A program made the position numbers and the translations under genes. From Myxococcales bacterium (GTDB taxonomy: Bacteria > Myxococcota_A > Polyangia > Polyangiales > JADJMO01), in the NCBI GenBank assembly GCA_021783935.1, contig JAJXTK010000420.1:1-5894 (forward strand): a stretch of DNA of 5,894 nucleotides, written 5' to 3'. Positions 1 to 5,098 of the stretch are shown here, one piece after another. The notes below the pieces were generated by a model, which was given only the letters and a program-made list of their open reading frames with translations, made no database searches and had not been told where the DNA came from. Positions within the stretch are counted from its first letter, which is position 1. Every line of letters starts with the position of its first letter.

Positions 1-11
1 CGCCTCCCGCT

Positions 12-51
12 CCCTTCCCACGCACCGCGGGGGAAGGGCTGGGGATGGGGG
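12..51. repeat. REP-like hairpin with G-quadruplex-type tail
   Basis: CCCTTCCC (12-19) is perfectly complementary to GGGAAGGG (31-38), giving an 8-bp stem around an 11-nt loop. The right arm lies within a run of four G-tracts (29-33, 36-38, 41-44, 47-51) separated by the two-base spacers AA, CT and AT, which fits the canonical intramolecular G-quadruplex pattern on the + strand. No T-run follows, so it is not a standard intrinsic terminator. Hairpins of the form CCCT-CCC...GGG-AGGG followed by a G-rich tail are a recurring kind of intergenic repeat in GC-rich proteobacteria, but a single copy cannot prove a repeat family. It may lie just beyond the end of a gene left of the window. Confidence 0.45.
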
Positions 52-381
52 CTGTTAGAACGCGACCACTCGCTCAGCAGGAGAACCACACCCGGAGCAC
101 CCGAGGCTCGCCGAGGCCGAGAGCGAGAGAAGGGCAGCCAGCGAGGCGAAGCGCGGCCTCTCGAGTCGCGCACCACCCTGCCGCGCGAGATCGAGCGAAC
201 GGCCGGATGCGAAGCCGCTCCCATTTTCGACGCCCGAGCGTGCCGCCGAACACGCGCGCGGGCGCCGCGACGTCTCCGAAGACCGGGACGAGGGGGAGCG
301 GAGCAGCTCGCGCTCGACGCGCCCCACGCCTGCGCCGTACCTTGCCAAGAGCGCGATCGTCACCGCTCGCGCGTCCTCGCC
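52..381. other. Non-coding or uncharacterised stretch upstream of the phosphatase gene
   Basis: I see no credible gene here. Long open frames cross it on both strands, but they are Arg/Pro/Ala-rich, continue as overlaps into the phosphatase gene, and show no recognisable domain, as expected from stop-codon scarcity in GC-rich DNA. No clear -10 hexamer or Shine-Dalgarno is visible before the ATG at 382. A TTGCCA at 342-347 resembles a -35 box but lacks an AT-rich partner 16-18 bp downstream, so I do not call a promoter. Confidence 0.5.
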
Positions 382-1359
382 ATGACCGAGACCGCCGACC
401 TCCGAGTGCTCGCCGCCGGCAAGACCGACGCCGGGCGCGTGCGCGATCACAACGAAGACTGCGTGCTCGTCGCGCCCGACCTCGGCTTGTTCGTCGTCGC
501 CGACGGAATGGGCGGGCATGCGTCCGGGCAGATTTCGAGCGCGGCCGCGGTGGCCTCGATGCACAACTTCTTCGAGGCGATGCCGAGCGGCACGCCGACC
601 ACGGGCGCGCCCGAGGACGAGCCGCCGCGGCTCGTGAAGGCGATCCGCAAGGCGAACCGCGACCTCTTCGAGATCTCGGCGAAGCACCCCGAGCACCGCG
701 GCATGGGCTCGACCGTCGTCGCGCTGCACCTCGAGGGGCGCACGGCGACGCTCGCGCACGTGGGCGACAGCCGCTGCTACCGCCTGCGCGACGGCGCGAT
801 CGCGCAGCTCACCGGCGACCACTCGCTGCGCGCCGAGGCCCTGCGCGCGCGGCCCAATCTCGACCCCGGAGCGCTCGCGGCGCTGCCGAAGAACGTGATC
901 ACCCGCGCGCTCGGCACGCGCGAGAGCGTCGAGGTCGACGTGCAGCGCCTCGCGCTCGAGCCCGGCGACCTACTGCTGCTCTGCAGCGACGGCCTGCACG
1001 GAATGATCGACGACGAGACGATCGCCGCCGCGGCCGCCGTGCACGACGATCTCGCCGAGGCGTGCGATCTGCTCGTCGCGCTCGCCATCGACGCCGGCGG
1101 GTCCGACAACGTCTCGGTCGTCATGCTCGGGGTAGGCGTGCAGCCCGCGGAGGCCGGCGAGGCGGTGAGCGTCGAGGCGACGGTGGAGCTCGTCGACGAC
1201 GCGCTCGCGCAGTTCGAAGGGGTGCTGCCGGCCGAGGAGCTCGAGCAGCTGCGGCGGGGCGAGCTCGTGGACGTGAGCGCGCGGCGGTGCGGGGCGTGCG
1301 GGAGGCGGATCGTCGAGGGGAACCAGTTCTGCACCGAGTGCGGCGGGCGCGTCGCGTGA
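382..1359 (+). CDS. PP2C-family Ser/Thr protein phosphatase with C-terminal zinc ribbon
   Basis: This 325-residue cytosolic protein is a metal-dependent (PPM/PP2C) phosphatase, expected to remove phosphate from Ser/Thr residues and oppose Hanks-type kinases. The catalytic domain spans roughly residues 10-253 and has all the landmark motifs: RDHNED (21-26), DGMGGH (41-46), GMGST (107-111), VGDSRCYRLRDG (127-138), CSDGLHG (201-207) and GGSDN (239-243). The metal-binding aspartates D26, D41, D203 and D242 are present, as is the phosphate-binding Arg (R21), so it should be active. An acidic linker (about 254-300) leads to a C-terminal zinc ribbon, C303-x2-C306-x10-C317-x2-C320, which ends the protein. 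There is no signal peptide or membrane segment, unlike PstP/PrpC-type phosphatases with a transmembrane tail. The ATG sits 20 residues before the first catalytic motif, as is usual, but no Shine-Dalgarno precedes it. No kinase gene is adjacent. The family call is secure; the substrate is unknown. Confidence 0.96.
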   Translation: MTETADLRVLAAGKTDAGRVRDHNEDCVLVAPDLGLFVVADGMGGHASGQISSAAAVASMHNFFEAMPSGTPTTGAPEDEPPRLVKAIRKANRDLFEISAKHPEHRGMGSTVVALHLEGRTATLAHVGDSRCYRLRDGAIAQLTGDHSLRAEALRARPNLDPGALAALPKNVITRALGTRESVEVDVQRLALEPGDLLLLCSDGLHGMIDDETIAAAAAVHDDLAEACDLLVALAIDAGGSDNVSVVMLGVGVQPAEAGEAVSVEATVELVDDALAQFEGVLPAEELEQLRRGELVDVSARRCGACGRRIVEGNQFCTECGGRVA

Positions 1360-1596
1360 CGGCGGCGCAGCGCGCTCCCGAACGCGAACGCGTGATCGTG
1401 CCGGCAGTCGCGCCGGCAGCTCGTCCGCGTGCCGACGCTCGCCAAGAGCCCCGCGAACCAATCGCAGAGGCGGCGAGAGGGCCCGCGGGCAGAGGAGCTT
1501 CGGCGCGGCACGCCGACGGTGCGGCGCGCTCCCCGCTCGCGCCCCCCGTCGCCAGGCGCAGCTGGGACGTGGTCTTCGCGCAGGAGCGAGACGCAT
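1360..1596. other. Intergenic stretch without a supported gene
   Basis: This is the first part of the 573-bp gap between the phosphatase and the TetR gene. Open frames on both strands encode Arg/Ser/Pro-rich, domain-free translations and look like by-products of high GC. A short direct repeat (GCCGGCAG twice near 1400-1420) is the only pattern I noticed, and it is unremarkable at this composition. No terminator directly follows the phosphatase stop. Confidence 0.5.
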
Positions 1597-1680
1597 AGCA
1601 GGCTGTGGAGTTTCTCCGAGACCGGCCGATCCTCTCCCGGGTCATGCCGCGCTCTGCCGCGCGATCGACCACAGCCTGCT
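1597..1680. repeat. Perfect 12-bp inverted repeat bounding an 84-bp segment
   Basis: AGCAGGCTGTGG (1597-1608) is the exact reverse complement of CCACAGCCTGCT (1669-1680). The 60-bp interior holds a shorter nested pair, CGATC (1627-1631) with GATCG (1663-1667), and a small GGAG-TTT-CTCC hairpin (1607-1617). The segment could be a structured RNA element in the phosphatase 3' region, or a MITE-like remnant whose ends are terminal inverted repeats. The AGGCTGT core recalls the ends of some bacterial insertion sequences, but that is a loose resemblance from memory. No transposase coding is present, and no clear target-site duplication flanks it (TAG on the left, GAC on the right). Confidence 0.5.
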
Positions 1681-1750
1681 GACGGTCACAGTTTCCGCGG
1701 GCCGCGTGTCAACGGCCTGCTAGCCGAGGTACCGGCCGCCACCCGGCCCC

Positions 1751-1789
1751 CGGCAGGGCTCGGCGCCCCTGCCGCGAGCGCGCCGAGCC
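1751..1789. repeat. Two overlapping, mutually exclusive hairpins
   Basis: Hairpin A pairs CGGCAGGG (1751-1758) with CCCTGCCG (1767-1774) around an 8-nt loop. Hairpin B pairs GGCTCGGCGC (1757-1766) with GCGCCGAGCC (1780-1789) around a 13-nt loop. Both stems are perfect. They share 1757-1758, and the left arm of B includes the loop of A, so both cannot form fully at once. A 10-bp palindrome GCCGATCGGC (1787-1796) overlaps the end of B. Such an arrangement is typical of switching leaders or attenuators, but GC-rich DNA also produces chance stems, and no gene begins shortly downstream on the same transcript except the TetR gene at 1933. Confidence 0.4.
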
Positions 1790-1802
1790 GATCGGCCCAG
1801 CA

Positions 1803-1835
1803 AAGAGCCCAGAAACCGCTCTTCACGAGATTTTT
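1803..1835 (+). terminator. Weak intrinsic terminator-like hairpin with T5 run
   Basis: AAGAGC (1803-1808) pairs with GCTCTT (1818-1823) around a 9-nt loop, and TTTTT follows at 1831-1835 after a 7-nt spacer. The stem is short and the T-run is displaced, so termination would be weak at best. Its place, after the phosphatase and before the presumed TetR promoter, would suit the end of the phosphatase transcript. The T-run could instead simply belong to the AT-richer promoter region. Confidence 0.25.
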
Positions 1836-1848
1836 GCGCGCCGCTCCC

Positions 1849-1879
1849 TTGCGTGGCCGCGTGTTTGGCTCAATATTCT
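1849..1879 (+). promoter_or_regulatory. Possible sigma70-type promoter of the TetR/di-iron operon
   Basis: TTGCGT (1849-1854) can serve as a -35 box. The AT-rich patch CAATATTCT (1871-1879) offers a -10 box, either CAATAT (16-bp spacer) or TATTCT (19-bp spacer, matching four of six consensus bases). This is one of the few AT-rich patches in the window and sits 54-62 bp before the TetR start. The following palindrome overlaps or abuts the -10, where a repressor would block initiation. The hexamers are weak matches, so this rests mostly on position and base composition. Confidence 0.35.
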
Positions 1880-1902
1880 GGCTGACCGGCCGGCCAGTCT
1901 GA
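1877..1902. promoter_or_regulatory. Candidate TetR operator (imperfect 26-bp palindrome)
   Basis: The segment is centred on the self-complementary core CCGGCCGG (1886-1893), flanked by TCTGGCTGA on the left and CCAGTCTGA on the right. Ten of the 13 symmetric base pairs match. A second, overlapping symmetry exists: the 20-bp 1878-1897, with CTGGC and GCCAG as outer arms and eight of ten pairs matching. TetR-family repressors typically bind palindromes of this size next to their own promoter, and this one begins 56 bp before the repressor start and overlaps the AT-rich presumed -10. Binding by the neighbouring repressor is inferred. Confidence 0.55.
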
Positions 1903-1932
1903 TCGCTCGGCCAACGAACGGAGCGCACTTCC

Positions 1933-2592
1933 ATGAACGAGCCCCTGGTCGCCACGCCCCCCTTCAAGCGCCCCGACGCCGGCGGCCAGGTGGGCGCGAT
2001 CGTCGAGGCCGCCGAGGCGTGCTTCGCGCGCGGGGGGTACGCGGGCGCATCGATGCGCGAGATCGCCGAGCGCGCGGGCGTCTCGAAGAGCCTGCTCCAC
2101 TACCACTTCCAGTCGAAGGAGCACCTGTTCGTCGAGGTGCAGATCCGCTTCTACGAGCGCCTCGGGGCGCGCATCGCCGCCGCCGTCGCGCCGATCGTCT
2201 CGGGGGAGGCGCGCGGGCTCGCGGCGTTCGACGCGCTCTTCGACGTGCTGCGCACCAGCAACGATCTCGCGACGCAGGCCGAGCTGTGGGCCGCCGCGCT
2301 CGCCAACGACAAGCTCCGATCGCACATCACGCGCCTGCGCGAGTTCTTCCGGCGAATGCTGGTGCAGCGCATCGAGGAGATCCTCGGCGAGGATCGCGAG
2401 CGGCTGCCCATGACGCCGGAGGCCGCGGCCGACTTGATTTGGGCCGCGCTCAACGGGCTCGGCATCGAGGCCGCCTTCGGCGAGCCGAAGGATCGCATCG
2501 AGCGGGCCATCGCCACGCTCCGAACGCTCACCGCCATGGCGCTCACGAGGTCGCCCGCGGAGGTCACGCGCGAAGGCGCGCGCAAGGTCTGA
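1933..2592 (+). CDS. TetR/AcrR-family transcriptional repressor
   Basis: This 219-residue protein has the usual TetR length and layout. The N-terminal DNA-binding domain (about residues 19-66) holds the helix-turn-helix, with the first helix around IVEAAEACFARGGYAGAS, then MREIAERAGVSKSLLHYHF (41-59), the family's hallmark ending in Y-H-F followed by SKEHLF. The remainder (about 75-215) is all-helical, as expected for a dimerising ligand pocket, and does not reveal the ligand. The ATG lies about 19 residues before the first helix, with GGAG at 1920-1923 nine nucleotides upstream as ribosome binding site. The di-iron gene follows after 12 nt, so the two are almost certainly co-transcribed, and the palindrome upstream suggests autorepression relieved by a small molecule, perhaps substrate or product of that enzyme. 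The family is certain; ligand and targets are inferred. Confidence 0.97.
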   Translation: MNEPLVATPPFKRPDAGGQVGAIVEAAEACFARGGYAGASMREIAERAGVSKSLLHYHFQSKEHLFVEVQIRFYERLGARIAAAVAPIVSGEARGLAAFDALFDVLRTSNDLATQAELWAAALANDKLRSHITRLREFFRRMLVQRIEEILGEDRERLPMTPEAAADLIWAALNGLGIEAAFGEPKDRIERAIATLRTLTAMALTRSPAEVTREGARKV

Positions 2593-2599
2593 AGGAGGT
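2592..2599 (+). promoter_or_regulatory. Strong Shine-Dalgarno of the di-iron gene
   Basis: AAGGAGGT overlaps the last base of the TetR stop codon (TGA 2590-2592) and leaves six nucleotides from its AGGAGG core to the ATG at 2605. It is by far the best ribosome binding site in the window and fixes the start. It suggests the enzyme is translated more strongly than the repressor from the shared transcript. Confidence 0.85.
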
Positions 2600-2604
2600 C
2601 GCCC

Positions 2605-3765
2605 ATGCAGTTCCAGAAGCTCCCCGTCAACGAGCGCGCGGCCAAGCTCAACGCCGACGTCGAGCGCGTCGTCAACGACACCGTCCGCGCCTACGACCGG
2701 TTCATGGGCAAGGTCGGCCTCGGCGGCCGGCGCGCCGCCTACGACGACGAGCACTACGAGTTCGTCGGCGGCGCGAGCGACACGCTCCGCAAGAAGCACT
2801 ACGACAAGTCGCTCCGGCTGCTGTGGAAGGCCGAGCACGTCGCGCCATGGTCTTCGTTCAAGGACGCCGGCGAGGCCGAGCGCGCGCTGTTGAGCGCCGC
2901 CGAGCACGGGATGACCGACCAGGAGAAGGCCGCGCGCCGCCGCATCTCCAGCAAGGAGTTCCGCGCGCTGCTCGATCGTGAGTACACGCCGGCCGAGAAG
3001 CGCGCGCTCGTGAAGATCCTCTCCAAGATCGGCCACGGCGAGGCGTACGCGTGGCTCGTCTCGGCATCGATGCTCACCGAGGTGCAGAGCACCGGAGCGC
3101 GCGCCGCAGTGACGATGCAGATCATGGAGGAGGCGAAGCACTTCGTGGTGCTGCGGGAGCTCATCGAGGCCTTCGAGGTCGAGATCCCGCGGCAGGCCGC
3201 GTGGGACTACCTGCTGCTCGAGGGCTCGCTGCGCGTGAAGGGGCTCAACCGCTTCTTCGCGATGAACGTGCTCATCGAGACGATCGCCCTCTCGATCTTC
3301 GGCCTCTTGAGCGACAAGCCCGGCCTCGAGGTGCTGCGCAACTTCCACCTCGACGAGTCGCGGCACACGGCGCTGCCCGACAACTACTTCCGCGAGTTCC
3401 CGATGACCGAGTGGCAGAAGAAGAGCCCCGCGGCGCGCCTCGCGCGGCTCGGGATGTCGCTGCCGGCGGTGCCGCTCGTGCTCTACCTCGAGCCGGAGCT
3501 CGCCGAGCTCGGCGTCGACGTGTTCGAGTTCGCGGGCTCGGTGCTGCGCAAGGCGATGAACCTCGCCGAGCGCTCGGGGTTCCTCTTGCCACTGCCGAGC
3601 AAGACGCTCTTGACGGTCTTCAACGCGGTCTTCAACGCCTACTGCAGGGCGACGCGCCAGGGGCACCAGTGGCGCGACTACATGGCGGCCGACACCACGC
3701 ACGGCGCCGCCGAGGCCGCGGTCGAGCGCGAGATCTTCGGCGGTCACTCGGCCGCAGCCCAGTGA
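2605..3765 (+). CDS. Ferritin-like di-iron protein, putative oxygenase
   Basis: This is a 386-residue soluble, mostly helical protein with no signal peptide. A central four-helix bundle shows a complete carboxylate-bridged di-iron ligand set: E146 (in GHGEAYAW), E176-x2-H179 (EEAKH), E225 (in LIETIAL) and E251-x2-H254 (DESRH). The gaps of 30, 49 and 26 residues fit the ferritin-like/R2-like fold. Known members include ribonucleotide reductase R2, aldehyde-deformylating oxygenase and the N-oxygenase AurF. An additional His, H248, lies one helical turn before the second ExxH; AurF has an extra ligand His in a similar place but with different spacing. An N-terminal section (1-130) and a C-terminal section (about 270-386) flank the bundle and match nothing I recognise. 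It is the second gene of the TetR operon and is presumably induced by the repressor's ligand. Oxidation or hydroxylation of a lipid, aromatic or amine is plausible, but the substrate is unknown and a non-oxygenase role is possible. Confidence 0.88.
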   Translation: MQFQKLPVNERAAKLNADVERVVNDTVRAYDRFMGKVGLGGRRAAYDDEHYEFVGGASDTLRKKHYDKSLRLLWKAEHVAPWSSFKDAGEAERALLSAAEHGMTDQEKAARRRISSKEFRALLDREYTPAEKRALVKILSKIGHGEAYAWLVSASMLTEVQSTGARAAVTMQIMEEAKHFVVLRELIEAFEVEIPRQAAWDYLLLEGSLRVKGLNRFFAMNVLIETIALSIFGLLSDKPGLEVLRNFHLDESRHTALPDNYFREFPMTEWQKKSPAARLARLGMSLPAVPLVLYLEPELAELGVDVFEFAGSVLRKAMNLAERSGFLLPLPSKTLLTVFNAVFNAYCRATRQGHQWRDYMAADTTHGAAEAAVEREIFGGHSAAAQ

Positions 3766-3767
3766 CC

Positions 3768-3779
3768 CGGCGCGCGCCG
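3768..3779. repeat. 12-bp perfect palindrome between convergent stop codons
   Basis: CGGCGCGCGCCG fills most of the 18-nt gap between the di-iron gene stop (TGA, 3763-3765) and the MFS gene stop (complement of CTA, 3784-3786). With a four-base loop it leaves only a 4-bp stem and no T-run on either side, so it is a poor terminator. Alternating G/C of this type arises easily at this composition. Confidence 0.3.
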
Positions 3780-3783
3780 CCGC

Positions 3784-5025
3784 CTACGAGGCGTGCCGGG
3801 CGACGATGCGATCGAGCTTGCGCAGCTTCGGGAACAGGAGCGCGCAGGCGGTGACCACGACGAGCGTGCCGACGCCGCCTGCCGCGGCGGCCGGCACCAC
3901 GCCGAGCCACGCCGCCGTCGCCCCCGACTCCCACTCGCCGAGCTCGTTGGACGCGCCGACGAAGACGAGGTTCACGGCGGCGACCCGGCCGCGCACCTCG
4001 TCGGGCGTGCGCAGCTGAAGGAGCATCTGCCGCACCACCACGCTCACCATGTCGGCGGCGCCGAGCACCGCGAGCGCCGCGAGCGAGAGCAGGAAGCTCC
4101 TGGAGAGCGCGAAGACGATCGTCGCGACGCCGAAGACGAAGACGCCGCCGAACATCCACGCCCCCGCGCGGCGCGCCATCGGGCGGTGCGCGACGACGAG
4201 CGCGGTGAGCCCCGCGCCGACGGCGGGCGCGCTGCGCAGCACGCCGAGCCCCGCCGCGCCGACGTGCAGCACGTCGGAGGCGTAGATCGGCAACAGCGCG
4301 GTCGCGCCGCCGAGGAGCACGGCGAACAGGTCGAGCGTGATCGAGCCGAGGATCTCCTGGTGGCGAAAGACGTAGCGAACGCCCGCGAAGACCGCGTCGA
4401 GGGTGGCCGCCGGCCTGCTGCCTTCGAGCGGGCGCGGCGAGAGCCTCGACGCCAACGCGAGCGCGACGAGCATGAGCGCGAAGCTCCCGGCGAAGACCCC
4501 CTGCGCGCCGCGCGTCAGCGCGTACACCAGGCCGCCCAGCGCAGGCCCGAGGATCGTCGCCACCTGCCAGGTCACGCTGTTCCAGGCGACGGCGTTGCCG
4601 AAGTGCTCGGTCGGCACCAGCGACGGCAGCAGCGCCGCGGCCGCGGGGCCGGAGAACGTGCGCGCGGTGCCCATGCAGAAGGAGACCAGCAAGATGGGCC
4701 ACACGGCGCGCACGTGCGCGCGCGCGAGCAGCAGCAGCGCGAGCGAGCACGCGGCGACGACGGCGTAGTACGCGAGGACGATGCGCTTCCGATCGAGTCG
4801 ATCGGCGAGGTGGCCTGCGGCGAGCGAGAAGGCGAACGCGGGGACGAACGCCGCGGCGCCGACGTTGCCGAGCTGCAGCGGGCTCTTGGTCAGGTCGTAG
4901 ACGTACCAGCCGATCGCGACCGAGAGCATCTGGTTGCCGACGATCGAGCTCAGACGCGCCAGCTGCCAACGGCGGAAGTTGGCGTGCTGGTAGGCCGCGC
5001 GCGGCGCAACGACGGCGTCACCCAT
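3784..5025 (-). CDS. MFS exporter (MFS_3 / EntS-like family)
   Basis: This 413-residue inner-membrane protein has about 12 predicted membrane helices in two six-helix halves joined by a cytoplasmic stretch around residues 194-225. It has MFS motif A between helices 2 and 3, GHLADRLDRKR (71-81). It also has the signature segments of the enterobactin-exporter-like branch: FRRWQLARLSSIVGNQM before and in helix 1, LRSAPAVGAGL near 263-273, PDEVRGRVAAVN (341-352) and VGASNELGEWESG (356-368). Members of this branch are proton-driven exporters of siderophores, macrolides or other small molecules. The ATG is well placed about 20 residues before helix 1, but no Shine-Dalgarno is visible upstream. The gene converges on the di-iron gene and follows the Ser/Ala-rich gene on the same strand with a 73-bp gap, so it could be co-transcribed with the latter. 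Nothing shows control by the TetR protein. Substrate unknown. Confidence 0.95.
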   Translation of the reverse strand: MGDAVVAPRAAYQHANFRRWQLARLSSIVGNQMLSVAIGWYVYDLTKSPLQLGNVGAAAFVPAFAFSLAAGHLADRLDRKRIVLAYYAVVAACSLALLLLARAHVRAVWPILLVSFCMGTARTFSGPAAAALLPSLVPTEHFGNAVAWNSVTWQVATILGPALGGLVYALTRGAQGVFAGSFALMLVALALASRLSPRPLEGSRPAATLDAVFAGVRYVFRHQEILGSITLDLFAVLLGGATALLPIYASDVLHVGAAGLGVLRSAPAVGAGLTALVVAHRPMARRAGAWMFGGVFVFGVATIVFALSRSFLLSLAALAVLGAADMVSVVVRQMLLQLRTPDEVRGRVAAVNLVFVGASNELGEWESGATAAWLGVVPAAAAGGVGTLVVVTACALLFPKLRKLDRIVARHAS

Positions 5026-5098
5026 CGGCCGGCGGCTCTAACACTGGCGCCAAAGACGTCACCTCCATCCGGCAACGCGCTCGCGAAATGGGCCGGCC

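Noticed and set aside
55..300. A minus-strand stretch resembling a lipoprotein signal peptide (hydrophobic run, then L-G-C)
   Set aside because: The frame stops about a dozen residues after the cysteine and starts only inside the phosphatase gene, so no protein of useful length follows the presumed signal.
45..1598. A 517-codon open frame on the + strand across the phosphatase gene
   Set aside because: The translation is dominated by Arg, Ala and Pro with no domain, and it overlaps the well-supported phosphatase in another frame; it is a GC-driven shadow.
1429..1902. A 157-codon plus-strand open frame filling much of the phosphatase-TetR gap
   Set aside because: The translation is Arg/Pro/Ser-rich, has no recognised motif or ribosome binding site, and crosses the inverted repeat, the hairpins and the presumed promoter and operator.
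1870..3747. A 625-codon minus-strand open frame opposite the TetR and di-iron genes
   Set aside because: It is rich in Arg, Leu, Glu and His without any recognisable domain, the usual antisense shadow of GC-rich genes, and it lies opposite two genes with clear motifs.
5026..5098. Possible promoter for the MFS gene in the 73-bp gap
   Set aside because: TTGCCG-like and TGTTAG-like hexamers exist on the minus strand but are about 26 bp apart, too far for a sigma70 promoter; only short palindromes (TGGCGCCA 5045-5052, GGCCGGCC 5091-5098) remain.
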